The notes beneath the pieces are model-generated. The model had not been told where the DNA came from and searched no databases. It saw only the letters and a list, made by a program, of their open reading frames with translations. A stretch of 64,000 nt of DNA, taken from assembly GCF_028372415.1 (NCBI RefSeq), contig NC_092876.1, forward strand, positions 65,066,885-65,130,884, read 5' to 3'. The stretch's first letter is position 1, and each line of letters begins with the position of its first letter. Both the position numbers and the translations under genes were made by a program. This DNA is from Notamacropus eugenii (lineage: Eukaryota > Chordata > Mammalia > Diprotodontia > Macropodidae). Of this stretch, positions 33,541 through 44,350 are shown in pieces.

Positions 33541-34632
33541 TCATGCTTCTCTTGATTCTTGTGTTTGAAAGTTAAATGTTCTATTCAGCTCTGGTCTTTT
33601 CATTAAGAATGTTTGAAAGTCCTCTTTTTCATTCAATGACCATTTTTTCCCCTGAAGTATTATAATCAGTTTTGCTGGGTAGGTGATTCTTGGTTTTAAT
33701 CCTAGTTCCTTTGACTTGTGGAATATCATATTCCAAGTACTTCAATTCCTTAATGTAGAAGCTGCTAGATCTTGTGTTATCCTGATTGTATTTCCACAAT
33801 ACATGAAATGTTTCTTTCTGGCTTCTTGCAATATTTTTCCTTAACCTGGGAACTCTGGAATTTGGCTACAATATTCCTAGGAGTTTTTCTTTTCAGATTT
33901 CTTTCAGGAGGTGATTGGTGAATTCTTTCAATACTTATTTTACCCTCTGGTTCTAGAATATCAGGGCAGTTTTCCTTGATGATTTCATTAAAGATGATGT
34001 CTAGGCTCTTCTTTTTATCATGGCTTTCAGGTAGCCCCATAATTTTTAAATTGTCTCTCCTGGATCTATTTTCTAGGTCAATTGTTTTTCCAGTGAGGTA
34101 TTTCACATTATCTTCTATTTTGGTTTGGTTTTGTAATTCCTTGGGTTCTCACAAAGTCATTAGCTTCCATCTGCTCCATTCTAATTTTTAAAGAACTATT
34201 TTCTTCAGTGAGCTTTTGAACCTTCTTTTCCATTTGGCTAATTCTGCTTTTTAAAGCATTCTCCTCATTAGCTTTTTGGACCTTATTTGCCATTTGGATT
34301 AGTCTATTTTTAATGGTGTTATTTTCTTCAGCATTTTTTGGGTCTCCTTTAGTAGGCTGTTGACTCACTTTTCATGATTTTCTTGCATCACTCTCATTTC
34401 TCTTCCCAATTTTTCCTCCACCTCTCTTACTTGATTTTCAAAATCTTTTTTGAGCACTTCCATGACCTGAAACCACTGCATATTTTTTTTAGGTTTTGGA
34501 TGCAGAAGCCTTGACTTTTATGTCTTCCTCTAATGGTATGCTTTGTTCTTCCTCATCTGAAAGGATGGAGGAAAACACCTGTTCACCAAGAAAGTAACCT
34601 TCTATAGTCTAATTTTTCCCCCTTTTTGACAT
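33541..34632 (-). pseudogene. HAL1-type ORF1 (L1 ORF1p-like), disrupted
   Basis: RNA-binding protein related to L1 ORF1p. From 34,368 to 34,108 there is a heptad-rich coiled coil (KNRLIQMANKVQKANEEN, SRISQMEKKVQKLTEENS). Then come the RRM (DLENRSRRDNLKIMGLPE, SLDIIFNEIIKENCPD), the C-terminal domain (RIHQSPPERNLKRKTPRN, IVAKFQSSQVKEK) and the tail (KSKELGLKPRITYPAKL, FLMKRPELNRTF) ending at 33,541. The N-terminal third has several stops and shifts. A TGA occurs between STLRN and STWNM, the same site as in copy 2. Confidence 0.88.
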
Positions 34633-35319
34633 TTTCCCAGCCTGTTATTTGACTTTTGAGTCCTTTGTCAAGTGGAGGATATACTCTATGGAATTCCTCC
34701 AAGGTGGAACAATCAAAGGAGAGAAGTTTACTCCTCTCCTGGCCTGCGCTCTGGTCTGGGAGCAACCACAAACTTTTCTTCTCAGGATCTGCAAGTAAGG
34801 TTCCCTTTCCAGAGACTCCACCAGCTCTTCCAGACCAGAGCTCCTTCTCACCCCAAGACCACCACTCATGACTGAGACCCAGATCAGTTGCTCAATTCCT
34901 CCGGGGGCTGAGGGCTCCAAAAATAGATGCTGTGCCACCATGGCTGCTGCTGCCTTGGGGTGGGGGCTAAGATCAAATCCTGCTCCCTTCTCACCCAGGT
35001 GAAAGAGCTTTCTCACTGACCTTTGAAGCTGTCTTTGGCGTTTGTGGGTTGAGAAATCTGGGAACTGCAGCTACTACCTGTGATTCTATGCCCTGAAACC
35101 TTCTCCAGTCCTGTGCCTGCAGCCCTGTGGGCCAAGGGTGGGCTGCACTCCACTCTGAGCCCAGTGCGATAGACCTTTCCTATTAGCCTTCCAGGTTGCC
35201 TTGGGCTGGAAATCTGTTACACTCCACTTTGTGACTTCTGCTGCTCTAGAATTTGTTTAGAGTCATTTTTTACAGGTATTTTATGGGCTATGGGAATAGA
35301 GCTAGAGCAGGTCTGTCCT

Positions 35320-35345
35320 TCTACTCTATCATCTTGGCTCTGCCC
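35320..35345 (-). promoter_or_regulatory. 5' start of HAL1-type copy 1 with YY1-like motif
   Basis: Minus strand GGCAGAGCCAAGATGATAGAG; the CCAAGATGR core resembles the YY1 motif that positions L1 transcription. One base differs from copy 2. Confidence 0.5.
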
Positions 35346-35383
35346 CAACCTCTCTATTTTTTAATCAGTCTCCACCTCATTTT

Positions 35384-35434
35384 ATAGATGAGGAAAGTAA
35401 GGCACTATATCCATTGTTCCACCTAGCTGCCTCA
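35384..35434 (-). repeat. SINE head, right of HAL1-type insertion
   Basis: 'agatgaggaaagtaaggcac' then 'attgttccacctagctgcct', the antisense tRNA-like head that completes the fragment at 32,526-32,553. Confidence 0.7.
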
Positions 35435-35579
35435 CTTTTTACTGGGTACTAATAAGGAAAAAGGAAGTCTTTACTGCATGAATTAATTTCTCATGTGTAG
35501 AAAAACATACAATTTAAAAATCATTGCAGTAAAGTACAATTTCCAGCTCTTCTCTCAATCTTTTACTCCTTCCCCTGCT

Positions 35580-35705
35580 GCTATTTTACAGAAGAGGAAA
35601 CTAAGGCACAGAGAGGGTCCTCACAAGGTATATGTCAGTGGTCAGTGGCACAGCAGAAGAATAGACCTCAAAAGCCTCCCAGCTCCCAGACCTGAGCCCT
35701 TCCCA
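35580..35705 (-). repeat. MIR-type fragment
   Basis: 'agaagaggaaactaaggcac' followed by diverged 'ggtatatgtcagtggtcag'; old. Confidence 0.5.
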
Positions 35706-35886
35706 CTCCATAATACTATCTTTTACGAGATTTTATAATTTAAAGACTCAGGGGCTACATGACCCAAGTGTTTGTACAATTTTAAAACTTACATCATTTA
35801 GGTTTTATGTATGATAGAAACTTTCCTTTTTTCAACCAATGTGAATTTCAATTCAACCCGCCACAGGACAGTTTGCCTTTTCATCT

Positions 35887-35899
35887 GGGGGGGGGGGGG
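35887..35899 (+). repeat. G13 homopolymer
   Basis: Thirteen consecutive G, read directly. Confidence 0.95.
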
Positions 35900-35984
35900 C
35901 TTATTTTGTTTGTCAAGCTTTTATTGCTTACCTGGGGATGTATTGATGTGAGCCATGTACTCAGAGACAAGAGGCCAGAGTGTG

Positions 35985-36725
35985 AGGGACTCCTCCACCA
36001 TAGACTGGCACTACAACTAGTCAGGTCCTCATTGTCTCTCTCACCCCAACCTCTGCATCTACCAATTGCCACATCCTGTCACTTCTACCTTTGTCTTATT
36101 TCTCATATGAGCTCCCTCTCTCCTCTGACCCTGCCACCAACCTGGCAGCACCTCAAGCCTGGCCTATAGCAATGACTGGCTGGTGGGTCCATCCTGCACT
36201 CATCTCTCAGAGTGATCTTCCTAAATGCAGCTCTGACCATGTCGTTTCTCCTGATCAATCAACCCTACTGGCTCCCTATTACCTCTAGGATCAAATATAA
36301 AATCCTCTGTTCAGCATTTAAAGCCCTTGGTCTTCTTACACCCTTACTCCTCTCCACATGCTATGTGATGCTGGCCTCTTTGCTGTTTCTATCCCATAAC
36401 ATACTCTATTTCCTGACTCCACGCATTTTCCCCAACTGCGCCTCATGCCTGGCATACTCTCCCTGGTCATCTGCACCTCCAGACTTCCCTAGCTTTCTTT
36501 AAGTCTTAGCCAAAGTCCCACTTTCTACCCTACCCAGTCCTCCTTAATCTTAGTGTCTTCCCTCTGAGACTACCCCCAATTTATCCCATATGTAGTTTGT
36601 TCAAAGCTGTTTCCATGTTTTCTCCCTCCCTCAGACTGTGAGCTTCTGGAAGACAAGGACTGTTTTTAGCACAGTGCATGGCACATAGTACCACTTAATA
36701 AATACTTGCTGACCTGATTCATTGA
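35985..36725 (+). repeat. L2 LINE 3' region
   Basis: Sense landmarks: 'cagagtgatcttcctaaatg', 'actggctccctattacctct', 'aggatcaaatataaaatcct', 'tggcctctttgctgtttcta', 'cagactgtgagcttctggaa' and 'cacagtgcatggcacatagt'. Open frames across it are L2 remnants or chance. Confidence 0.87.
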
Positions 36726-36727
36726 TT

Positions 36728-36850
36728 TGACTCTGAACTCTAGTTTCCTTACTTGTAAAATGAGGATAATATTGCAAAATTACCTATGTCACAGATTTTG
36801 AGAAAAACTCTTTGAAAACTATGTAGTGCTATATGAATATGATTAAAATT
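36728..36850 (+). repeat. MIR fragment
   Basis: 'gtttccttacttgtaaaatg' and 'aactatgtagtgctatatga', the latter a MIR 3' end. Confidence 0.65.
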
Positions 36851-37410
36851 GTATCAAGTTTTTCTAAATCTACCTAAGTGTAACCAGAGTTGCAAAGCCC
36901 ATTGGTATGAGACTCTCTTCTCACTGGTAGAGAACAGTGTGGGAGGAGTAAGGCAGAGATGATAAGAGCAGGAGTGAGGAGAATTCCAGTCTCTTCTGAT
37001 CTCTTTATTTTTTTCAGGCTTTCCTTACTTGTAGTTTCAAGAGAAAAGATGGAAGATTCCACACCCTCTTCAAGTTACTGAAGGGAGAATAAGACTCTGG
37101 GAAGAAACTGACATGAGAGGAGAGGGTGTTCTCTATCATGTCTCTATCCCCAGCTTGCTATACTAGAGACTTTGGGGAGCTTTCCCTAGAGGGAGAATTC
37201 AGCACTCTCTCTCTTGCTTGAGCTGAAATACCTCTCTCCCAATAAGAGGATACCTTCATTCTGTATTGTCTGGTATATATTCTCCTATTTATACTTCAAC
37301 TGAATCTTGTTTTCCTATTGACTTAGATAAATGAGATTTCTTTGCTATCTGCTGTTTGTAAGTTTACTGGTATTTGGTGGAAAGGAAGTCTAGCCTTGGG
37401 ATAACTAGGA
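36851..37410. other. No feature recognised
   Basis: Unassigned. Confidence 0.45.
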
Positions 37411-37502
37411 TACCCCATTAGTTTCCAGTTCTTAGCCACTACAAAAAGAGCTGCTGTAAATATTTTTGCATTGACTCTTTCTTTTGTCTTTTTGGTGTAT
37501 AT
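37411..37502 (-). repeat. L1 ORF2 fragment, left of RTE
   Basis: 'tttccagttcttagccacta', 'caaaaagagctgctgtaaat' and 'atttttgca' are antisense L1 ORF2 C-terminus (IFVAALFVVAKNWK region). It continues beyond the RTE at 41,027. Confidence 0.78.
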
Positions 37503-37514
37503 GCCTGGTATAGG
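37503..37514. repeat. TSD of RTE, left copy
   Basis: GCCTGGTATAGG; partner GCCTGGTAGTGG at 41,019-41,030. Eight bases are identical and the rest may be diverged or element end. Confidence 0.6.
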
Positions 37515-40500
37515 ACCAAAATGACATCACCAGGATAAACTGAAATTTCCATGTGTCTGACTGTGGCTGATCAGACCAATATGAACTTGAAATACTCTAC
37601 CACAGGTTGGGCACAGATAGTCTGTGTGAATATTTGGGGTGGATATCCAAATTTGCGCATCCTGCTTTTATTTTGTGCTGTCTCAATTCTGTTTTGCTCA
37701 TAGAGCACTGCACCCTTTGTGATGTGGGCATGCTATGCTGAGTGGTCCTGTGCCAGTGTCTCCCATGTTGCATAATCAAATCCAAAGTTCTTGAGAGAGA
37801 CCTTGAGAGTGTTCTTGTATCGCTTCCTCAGGTCACCATGTGATTGCCTGCCCCATGCAAGTTTTCCATAAAGTAGTCTTTTTGACAAGTGTACATTTTT
37901 CATTCAAAAAACATGGCCAGACATTGAACTCTCTGAAGCATAGTTTGAATACTTGGCAGTTCAGCTCAAGCAAGGACTTCAGTGTCTGATACCTTATCCT
38001 GCCAGGTGATCCTCAGAATCTTCCTAAGACAGTTCAAATGGAAGCGATTCAGTTTCTTGGCATGGCACTGGTAGACTGCCCATGTTTCAAAAGCATATAA
38101 CAATGAGGTTAGCACAACGGCTCTATAGACATTCAGTTTGGTAGTCAGTCTAATACCTCTTCTCTCCCAAACCTTTCTTTGGAGCCTCTCAGACACTGAG
38201 TTAGCTCTGGCAATGCATGGATCAACCTCATTGTTAATGTGTATATCCCTGAAAGTATGCTACCAAGGTAAGTGAACTTATCCACAGAATTCAAAACTTC
38301 TCCATTTGTTGTAACCAATGGTTCCATGTCTGGATGGTGTGGTGGTGGCTGATAGAGCACCTGTGTTTTCTTACTGTTAACTATTAGGCCAAAATTAAAA
38401 CAGGCAGCAGAGAATTGATCCGTATTTTGTTGCATCTTAGCTTCAGAGGCTGCATTGAGTGCACAATCATCTGCAAACAGAAAATCATGCACCAACACTC
38501 CCTCCACTTTGGTCTTGGCTTGTAGCCTTTCCAAATTGAAGAACTTGCCATCAGTATGGTAGTTGACCTTGATGCCATGTTCATCCTCATTGAAAGAATT
38601 TGTCAACATGGTTGAAAACATCATGCTAAAAAGCATGAGAGCAAGCACACAGCCCTCTTTCACTCCATTGGTGACTGGGAAGGCACAAGAGCTTTGTCCA
38701 TTATCCAGAACCTGGGCAACCATGCCATCATGAAATTGACGTACAATATTGATGAACTTCACCAGGTAACCAAATTTTGATGTAATTTTCCATAAGCCCT
38801 CACCACTAACAGTGTCAAAGACCTTGGTCAGATCTACAGTCATTGTGTACAGACCTCTGTTTTGCTCCTGGCATTTCTCCTGGAGTTGTTGGACAGCAAA
38901 CACCATGTCAACTGTTCCTCAGTCCTTTCTGAAGCCACACTGGCTCTCAGGTATATGACCATCTTCCAGGTGAGGGATCAGCCTATTAAGGAGGACTAGC
39001 AAGAATTTTGCCAAGAATGACTAAGAGAGAGATCCCTCTGTGATTGTCGCAGGACAATCTATTCCTTTAACCCTTATAGAGATGGACAATGGGGGCATCC
39101 TTGAACTCCTGGGAGACAACCTCCTCTTGACATATAACCTGGAAAATTTCAGTCAGCTTTTGTATGAGCAATGGTCCCCCTACCTTGTAAATCTCAGCTG
39201 GAATAGAATCAGCACCAGGTGCTTTGCCACATGAAAGGACCCTAATGGCCCTCAAAACCTCTTCTACAGTTGGAAGTTCAGCTAAGGAAGGATTGACTTC
39301 AACCTGAGACAAACGGTCAATGGCTTCAGCATTGATTGATGATGGTCTATTGAGAACACCATGGAAGTGTTCAGCCCATCTCTCTAGGATCATGTCCTTA
39401 TCACTAATCAATGTGACTCGATCAGCACTGAGTAGTTGTGATGTACCATAGGTTTTTGGTCTATAAATAGTTTCCAGGGAATCATAAAAATGCTTTGGAT
39501 TGTTACTATCAGCATAAAACTGGATTTCATCTGCCTTCTTACTGAGCCAGGAATTCTGCATCTCTCTAACCTTTGCTTGTACTTTGCTTTAGATGGAACT
39601 AAATCCTGACTTCTTAGAGGTGGATGAACTATCCTGCAGGTAAATCTTGTGGAGTTCTCATTTTTCATTTAGCAGTTTCTGAATTTCCCCATCATTTTCA
39701 TTAGCCCAGTCTTGGTGTTTGCGAATGTTCTGACTCAGATGAGCAAATGCAGTGCTGTACACCAAATCTCTGAAAGCTGCCCACTCCTTTTCTGCTTCTC
39801 TGTTGTCAACTGTGTGTTGGCTCAACTTTCCCTCTAAGTCAGCAACAAACTGTTCACACTCAGAGAAGAGCTCTAATTTGTTGACAATTCTTCTGGTAGT
39901 CATTTTGCCATGGGGGTGGCACTTTTGATGAATGTGAATATTTAGCTTGGAAAGGATAAATCTATGATCAGTCCAGCACTCTGCACCACACATTGCCTTT
40001 GTCACTCTCACATCTTGTCTGTCTCTTCTCCTTACAGTTATATAGTCTATTAGATGCCAATGTTTGTTGCGAGGGTGCATCCATGAAGTTTTATTGTGTT
40101 TAGGTAAATGAAAGACAGTGTTGGTGATGAGAAGGTCATGTGATACACAAGTCTTCAGCAGTAAATGACCATTGTTGTTGCTGCTTCCAACTCCATTCCT
40201 CCCTAGGCCTTGCTACTAAGTCTGGTAGTCTGAGCCTACTCTATATTAAAGTCACCCAGAACTATAAACTTGTCCTCTTTTGGCACATTGATGATAAGAG
40301 TCTCTAGGTCTTCATGAAATTTTTCTTTGACTTCATCATGGTTTGTCATGGTGGGAGCATAGGCACTGATGATGGTGGCATGGCATTTCCCAGCAGGTGA
40401 CATGGCATTTCCCTGCGAGTGGCAATCACATTGTCATGAGCCTGTCATTCACTCCTTTTGCCAGGCATCCCAGCTTGTTGATTAGATTAGTTTTGACTGC

Positions 40501-41018
40501 AAAACCCACACCAGTTTCACAACACTCCCTTTCACTGTGCCCACTCTAGAAAAAGGTGTATCCTGCTCCATTTTCAGTAAACTGGCCTTCATTTGCCAAC
40601 CTTGTTTCACTCAGGGCTGCTATTTGGGTGTAATACCTGTTGAGTTCTCTTGCAGCAAGAGCAGTTGTTTTTTCAGGTCTACTGGATTTTGTGTTGTCTA
40701 TTAGTGTGTGCACGTTCCGTGTGCTGATGATGAGTGGAATCATCTTTGCAGATGTTTTCATACATTTTGTACATTTTTTTGTGTGCATGTTTTGACCACA
40801 TAGTGGGATTCCCCGCCTGCCACATTAATCAGTCCAGGGTTGGGTAAGCAGAAAATGTTTACGACATCTTTTCTAGCCCTCTTCCTCACACCAGGAGATG
40901 AGCAGTGCTATCCTTAAAAGACTGCTCAGACACCCAGGAGGCTGCCAAGTCCCTCTGCTGCTTCCAGTGAGAAATGACCCCATGACCTGGACTGCCTGTG
41001 TGCAGGGTTGTGACTACA
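37511..41018 (-). mobile_element. RTE/BovB-clade LINE, near full length (about 3.5 kb)
   Basis: On the minus strand it has a 5' leader (41,018-40,790), APE-type endonuclease (40,790-39,960), reverse transcriptase (about 39,560-37,970) and a C-terminal zinc-finger-like tail (37,650-37,570), with the 3' end 'gatgtcattttggtcct' at about 37,514. It lies inside an L1 fragment with matching 8-bp flanks. The single ORF carries frameshifts and stops. RTE elements encode one endonuclease-RT protein and can mobilise SINEs that share their tail, a likely source for the SINEs in this window. Confidence 0.9.
37566..40790 (-). pseudogene. RTE endonuclease-reverse transcriptase ORF, disrupted
   Basis: Endonuclease: the start at 40,788 gives RNVHTLIDNTKSSRPEKTTA and QIAALSETRLANEGQF. 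A frameshifted middle (40,540-40,080) follows. WHLIDYITVRRRDRQDVRVT then AECWTDHRFILSKL carry the SDH-type catalytic box (TDHR). RT: LSCGKAPGADSIPAEIYK, MTVDLTKVFDTVSGEGLW, and FADDCALNAASEAKMQQNTD (FADD active site near 38.47 kb), followed by KKTQVLYQP and DKFTYLGSILSG. The longest uninterrupted piece is 253 codons (38,145-38,906). C-terminus: CPTCGRVFQVHIGLISH with a final H four residues on fits C-X2-C-X12-H-X3-H. Confidence 0.9.
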
Positions 41019-41026
41019 GCCTGGTA

Positions 41027-41115
41027 GTGGTATTGCTAGATCAAAAAAGTATATAAAGTTCAGTGATTTGGGGCATAGTTCCAAATTTCTTTCCAGAATG
41101 GCCTGATCAGAGAGG
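41027..41115 (-). repeat. L1 ORF2 fragment, right of RTE
   Basis: 'gtggtattgctagatcaaaa', 'ggggcatagttccaaatttc' and 'tttccagaatggcctgatca' continue the antisense L1 from 37,502. Confidence 0.78.
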
Positions 41116-41704
41116 AGAAAATTGAAAAAGAAAAGGAAACTCTCTCCCTACCTGCTGCCCTCTGGTAGAGGCAAAGGGGTTCCATTCCACAAAGCTACTC
41201 CATGTTTCAACTGAGCCTTCACTGCCTCTGGGGCTGACAGGTTTAGCTTTTTAAAGATCACCTGGCACACAGCCAGTCTTCAGGCAACCAAAAACCATAA
41301 TCCCTTTCAAATGCAACAAGAAAACATCTTTACACTTAATTAAAGGAAAACAAGGTGTAGACTCATTTTTGTACTTCCTTTTAACATATTAATATTTCAT
41401 CTTTCCATTACCTTTCCCTTTCTTGTATTTCATCAACTAAAAATGGGGAGGGGAGGAGTGCAGAGGAGGTAGGGTGAGGGACCAACTTCTCATCCATACA
41501 GCACACAGCTGGGTCTTGATTAGTGCAAATAATGAATCCTCTAATGTAGTTCATGTATTTGAATTCACACTATTCAAAGTTATCATCCTGTGAAATATGA
41601 TCATTAGTTCTAGCCCAATGGAAATAGCTAGTTTGAATTTGAATAACATGACCCCTTGGGGAATTCATTATTCCTACTCCTCAGGACTTAGCTGTAGATA
41701 CCAC
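41116..41704. other. No feature recognised
   Basis: Unassigned. Confidence 0.45.
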
Positions 41705-41990
41705 AGAATGGCTGAGCTAGCAAGGGTCCTAGAGGTCATCTATCCCAACCTCCTCATTTACAGAGGATGAGAGGAGGGACCTGGCTTGCCCAAGCTCACA
41801 TGGCAAGTTAGTGACAGACCTAGGACTAGAAATTAGGCTTCCTGCCCTCCTGTCCAGCGTCATGCCAGGTATTATGTGTTTTATTCCTTGCCTCTATCAG
41901 TATCAGGATAAAGACCTAGACCACACCTGCAGATTTATATCCTTGAAGTGCAATATAAATGCTAGCTATTATTATCATCATTATTGTTAT
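41705..41990. repeat. Old MIR-type repeats
   Basis: Positions 41,712-41,870 match the 'agctagcaagggtcctagag', 'gtcatctatcccaacctcct', 'gatgagaggagggacctggc' pattern in antisense. Positions 41,935-41,990 ('gtgcaatataaatgctagct', then ATTATT) are a sense MIR 3' end. Confidence 0.6.
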
Positions 41991-42085
41991 CACTCAGTGA
42001 GAAAACAGGAATGTTGAGTGAGTTGCTTATGTGAGTTACATGGTTTTTAAAATTTCTTTTAGTTTCACATTCAAACATCTTTTTT

Positions 42086-42270
42086 AAAAATTAGACTATG
42101 TTGGGGTAGCTAGGTGGTATAGTGAATAGAGCATCGACCCTGGAGTCAGGAGGACCTGGGTTCAAATCCAACCTTAGACATTTGCTACTTACTAGCTATG
42201 TGACGTTGGGCAAATCACTTGACCCCAAAAACCTCAAAAAAAAAAAAAAGAAGAAAAATTATACTATGTT
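42086..42270 (+). mobile_element. tRNA-type SINE with poly-A tail and TSD
   Basis: The body 42,103-42,253 starts 'ggggtagctaggtggtatag', has a pol III B-box-like GGGTTCAAATCC (42,158-42,169), 'ctatgtgacgttgggcaaat', and an A-rich tail. TSD AAAAATTAGACTATGTT (42,086-42,102) and AAAAATTATACTATGTT (42,254-42,270), 16 of 17 identical, starting at an AAAA cleavage site. The poly-A tail and such a TSD indicate L1 mobilisation, unlike the RTE-tailed SINEs. Confidence 0.9.
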
Positions 42271-42339
42271 ATGGAAAGGCTTGCTTTATTTCAATATAAA
42301 TACAATTTTAAAATTAATAAATAAATGAAATTTCTTTTA

Positions 42340-43835
42340 AATTTTTTTATTGATATTGATTAATCATTTTAAGCTATAGTTCTCTTTGTTTTCCCCTAGT
42401 TTAGGTATTAGGAATATATTTATCTTTATAAAAGGAATTTAGTGGAGTGTTTTCATTCTCAACTTTTGTGATTAATTTGTGTAGCATTAGCATTAATTGT
42501 TCTTTTAAAATCTGATAGAAATTTACTGTGAATTCATTAAGACCAGAAGTTGTTTTCTTTGGTAATTCCTTTATAACTAATTCTATCTCCTTTTCTAAGA
42601 TTGGATTTTTTAAAATCTCTGTTTAGTTTTTTTTAGTTCTATTAGTTGCTTTATATTTTTTTAAGACATTCTTTTGTGTTCTTAGTTTGCTTATCATGTA
42701 ACTGTATATAATAGGTTCTGATAATTCTTCTTATAATTCTTTTTATTTATTATGGTTTTGTTATGATTTTTATTTTGGTTTAGTTTTCTGCCATCATTTT
42801 AATTGGACTAAAGGCTTATCAATTTTGATAATCTTTTCAAAAAATCAAATTTTAGTTTTACTTATCTTTTCTATAGACATTAGTTTCTAACATATCTACT
42901 TCTCTAATTTTTGATTTCTCCTCTTTTATGTTTTTGGGAGTTTGTTTAGTCTTGGGTTTTTAATTTCTTAAATGCATATTCAGTCCATTCATCTTTTCCA
43001 TTCTGTTAATGTATTTTTTAGGGATAGAATTTTCTCAATGAGGCCTGCTTTTAACTGCATAACAGGAATTTTGCTGTGTCATTTCATCATTATCATTGTC
43101 TTTAACATAATTATTAACTGTTTCCATTATTTGTTATTTGACCCACTCATTATTTAGCATTTCATTATACGAATCTACACTTAGGACTGCAATACATACT
43201 TTGTTTTCATTCCCTGAACTGATTGCTATTTTTATTTGGTACGGTATATAAATGATGTGTTTACTATTTCTGCCTTTTTATATTTATTTGCAATATCTTT
43301 GTGCCCTGATACATAATCAGTTTCTTTACAATTCCATTTGGAACTGAGATACATACATACTCCTAATCAGTTCCATTTACAAGATGCCAAAAATCTTTTA
43401 GTTCTAATTTCTCCAGCAATTTGTTTATCTTTATGCTAGATTTTTCCAGTTCTGGAAGAGGAACGTTAAAGTCTCCTATTATTACTGTGTTATTTACCTT
43501 ATGTCTTCTAGCAATTCAGTTTATTTTTCCTTTATGAATTTAAATGCTGTCACATTTGTAGTATATAAATTCAATAGTGATATTGAATTATCTATTATCC
43601 TTTCAGTATAACATAATTTTAATTGTATAATTATAATATATATAAATTTTATATAAGTATATAAAATTACATAAAATAAAATAATATAATTATTTACCTA
43701 TTTCTTTTGTGAATGTTTGTTTTCAGTTTTCCTGATAAACCAGATTGCAACACCTACTTGTTTTTCTTTTGGATTCACCTGATACGTAGCAAATTCTGTT
43801 CATCTCTTCTTTTGTGAATGTTTGTTTTCAGTTTG
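42340..43835 (-). repeat. Old L1 ORF2 fragment
   Basis: Antisense to the RT-to-endonuclease part of ORF2: 'agtttaggtattaggaatat' (IPKPGR region), 'ttaagaccagaagttgtttt' (KSPGPDGF region), 'aaggcttatcaattttgata' and 'gcaacacctacttgtttttc' (KKAGVAI region). Very diverged; no open frame. Confidence 0.75.
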
Positions 43836-43903
43836 ACCAAGCAACCTTGAGGAGCTGAGAGTTGCCAGTGAAGGGAAGTAGATCTGGTGGTGACTGAGCA
43901 GAG

Positions 43904-44105
43904 CAGAGGTGGGGGACCTGTGACCTCAAGACCACATGTGGCCCTCTGGATTCTCAAGTACCCCTTTGGTTAAATTCAAACTTCACAGAATAAATCTCCT
44001 TCATAAAAGAATTTGTTCTGTTAAAGTTGGACTCAGTCAAAAAGGCTGCACCCAAAGATCTAGAAGGCCACCTGTGGCCTTGAGGTCGCAGGATCCCCAC
44101 CCCTG
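43904..44105. mobile_element. hAT-like palindromic MITE
   Basis: Terminal inverted repeats of about 38 bases: left starts CAGAGGTGGGGGACCTGTGA, right end reverse complement starts CAGGGGTGGGGATCCTGCGA. Flanking octamers GAGCAGAG and GACTAGAG agree at 6 of 8 positions, compatible with an old 8-bp hAT TSD. No transposase; 202 bases. Related to 30,900-31,256. Confidence 0.82.
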
Positions 44106-44350
44106 GACTAGAGCCTGAGGAACACTGACAGGTACAGCAGCAGGTGTGTGCGTGTGATGAGGCATCCAAGGCTTTTAGCAGGAACTTAATTCACAAAAAT
44201 CTAATGCCCATCCACCTGTGGGGGCTGATATGCCTTACAACAGAAAGCCTGTTTCTTATAAATACTATGTTTTAAAACTTGCAAATAAACCATGGAGTTC
44301 TCCCTTCTCTTTCAGGATGGTTTCCTTTCTTTTCCCCTCATATCTATACA

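Larger units (their letters stand above)
32554..35368 (-). mobile_element. HAL1-type (half-L1) element, ORF1 only, copy 1
   Basis: On the minus strand it starts near 35,345 with 'ggcagagccaagatgatag', has a GC-rich 5'UTR, one L1-type ORF1 (34,632-33,541), a region with a CA microsatellite (33,362-33,406) and purine-rich 3' sequence, and ends with a T-rich (A-rich on minus) tail. No endonuclease or RT is present. Length is about 2.8 kb, the same as the copy at 58.5-61.4 kb, so the absence of ORF2 belongs to the family and is not a private deletion. It must have been moved in trans by L1 machinery. Confidence 0.85.

Noticed and set aside
35807-36502. Overlapping plus-strand frames of 60-120 codons as coding exons
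   Set aside because: The sequence follows the L2 3' consensus landmarks; frames shift and carry no host protein similarity.
42122-42328. 68-codon frame starting in a tRNA-like region; possible tRNA gene
   Set aside because: The A- and B-box-like sequence belongs to a poly-A-tailed SINE with TSD; the 3' half does not fold as a tRNA.
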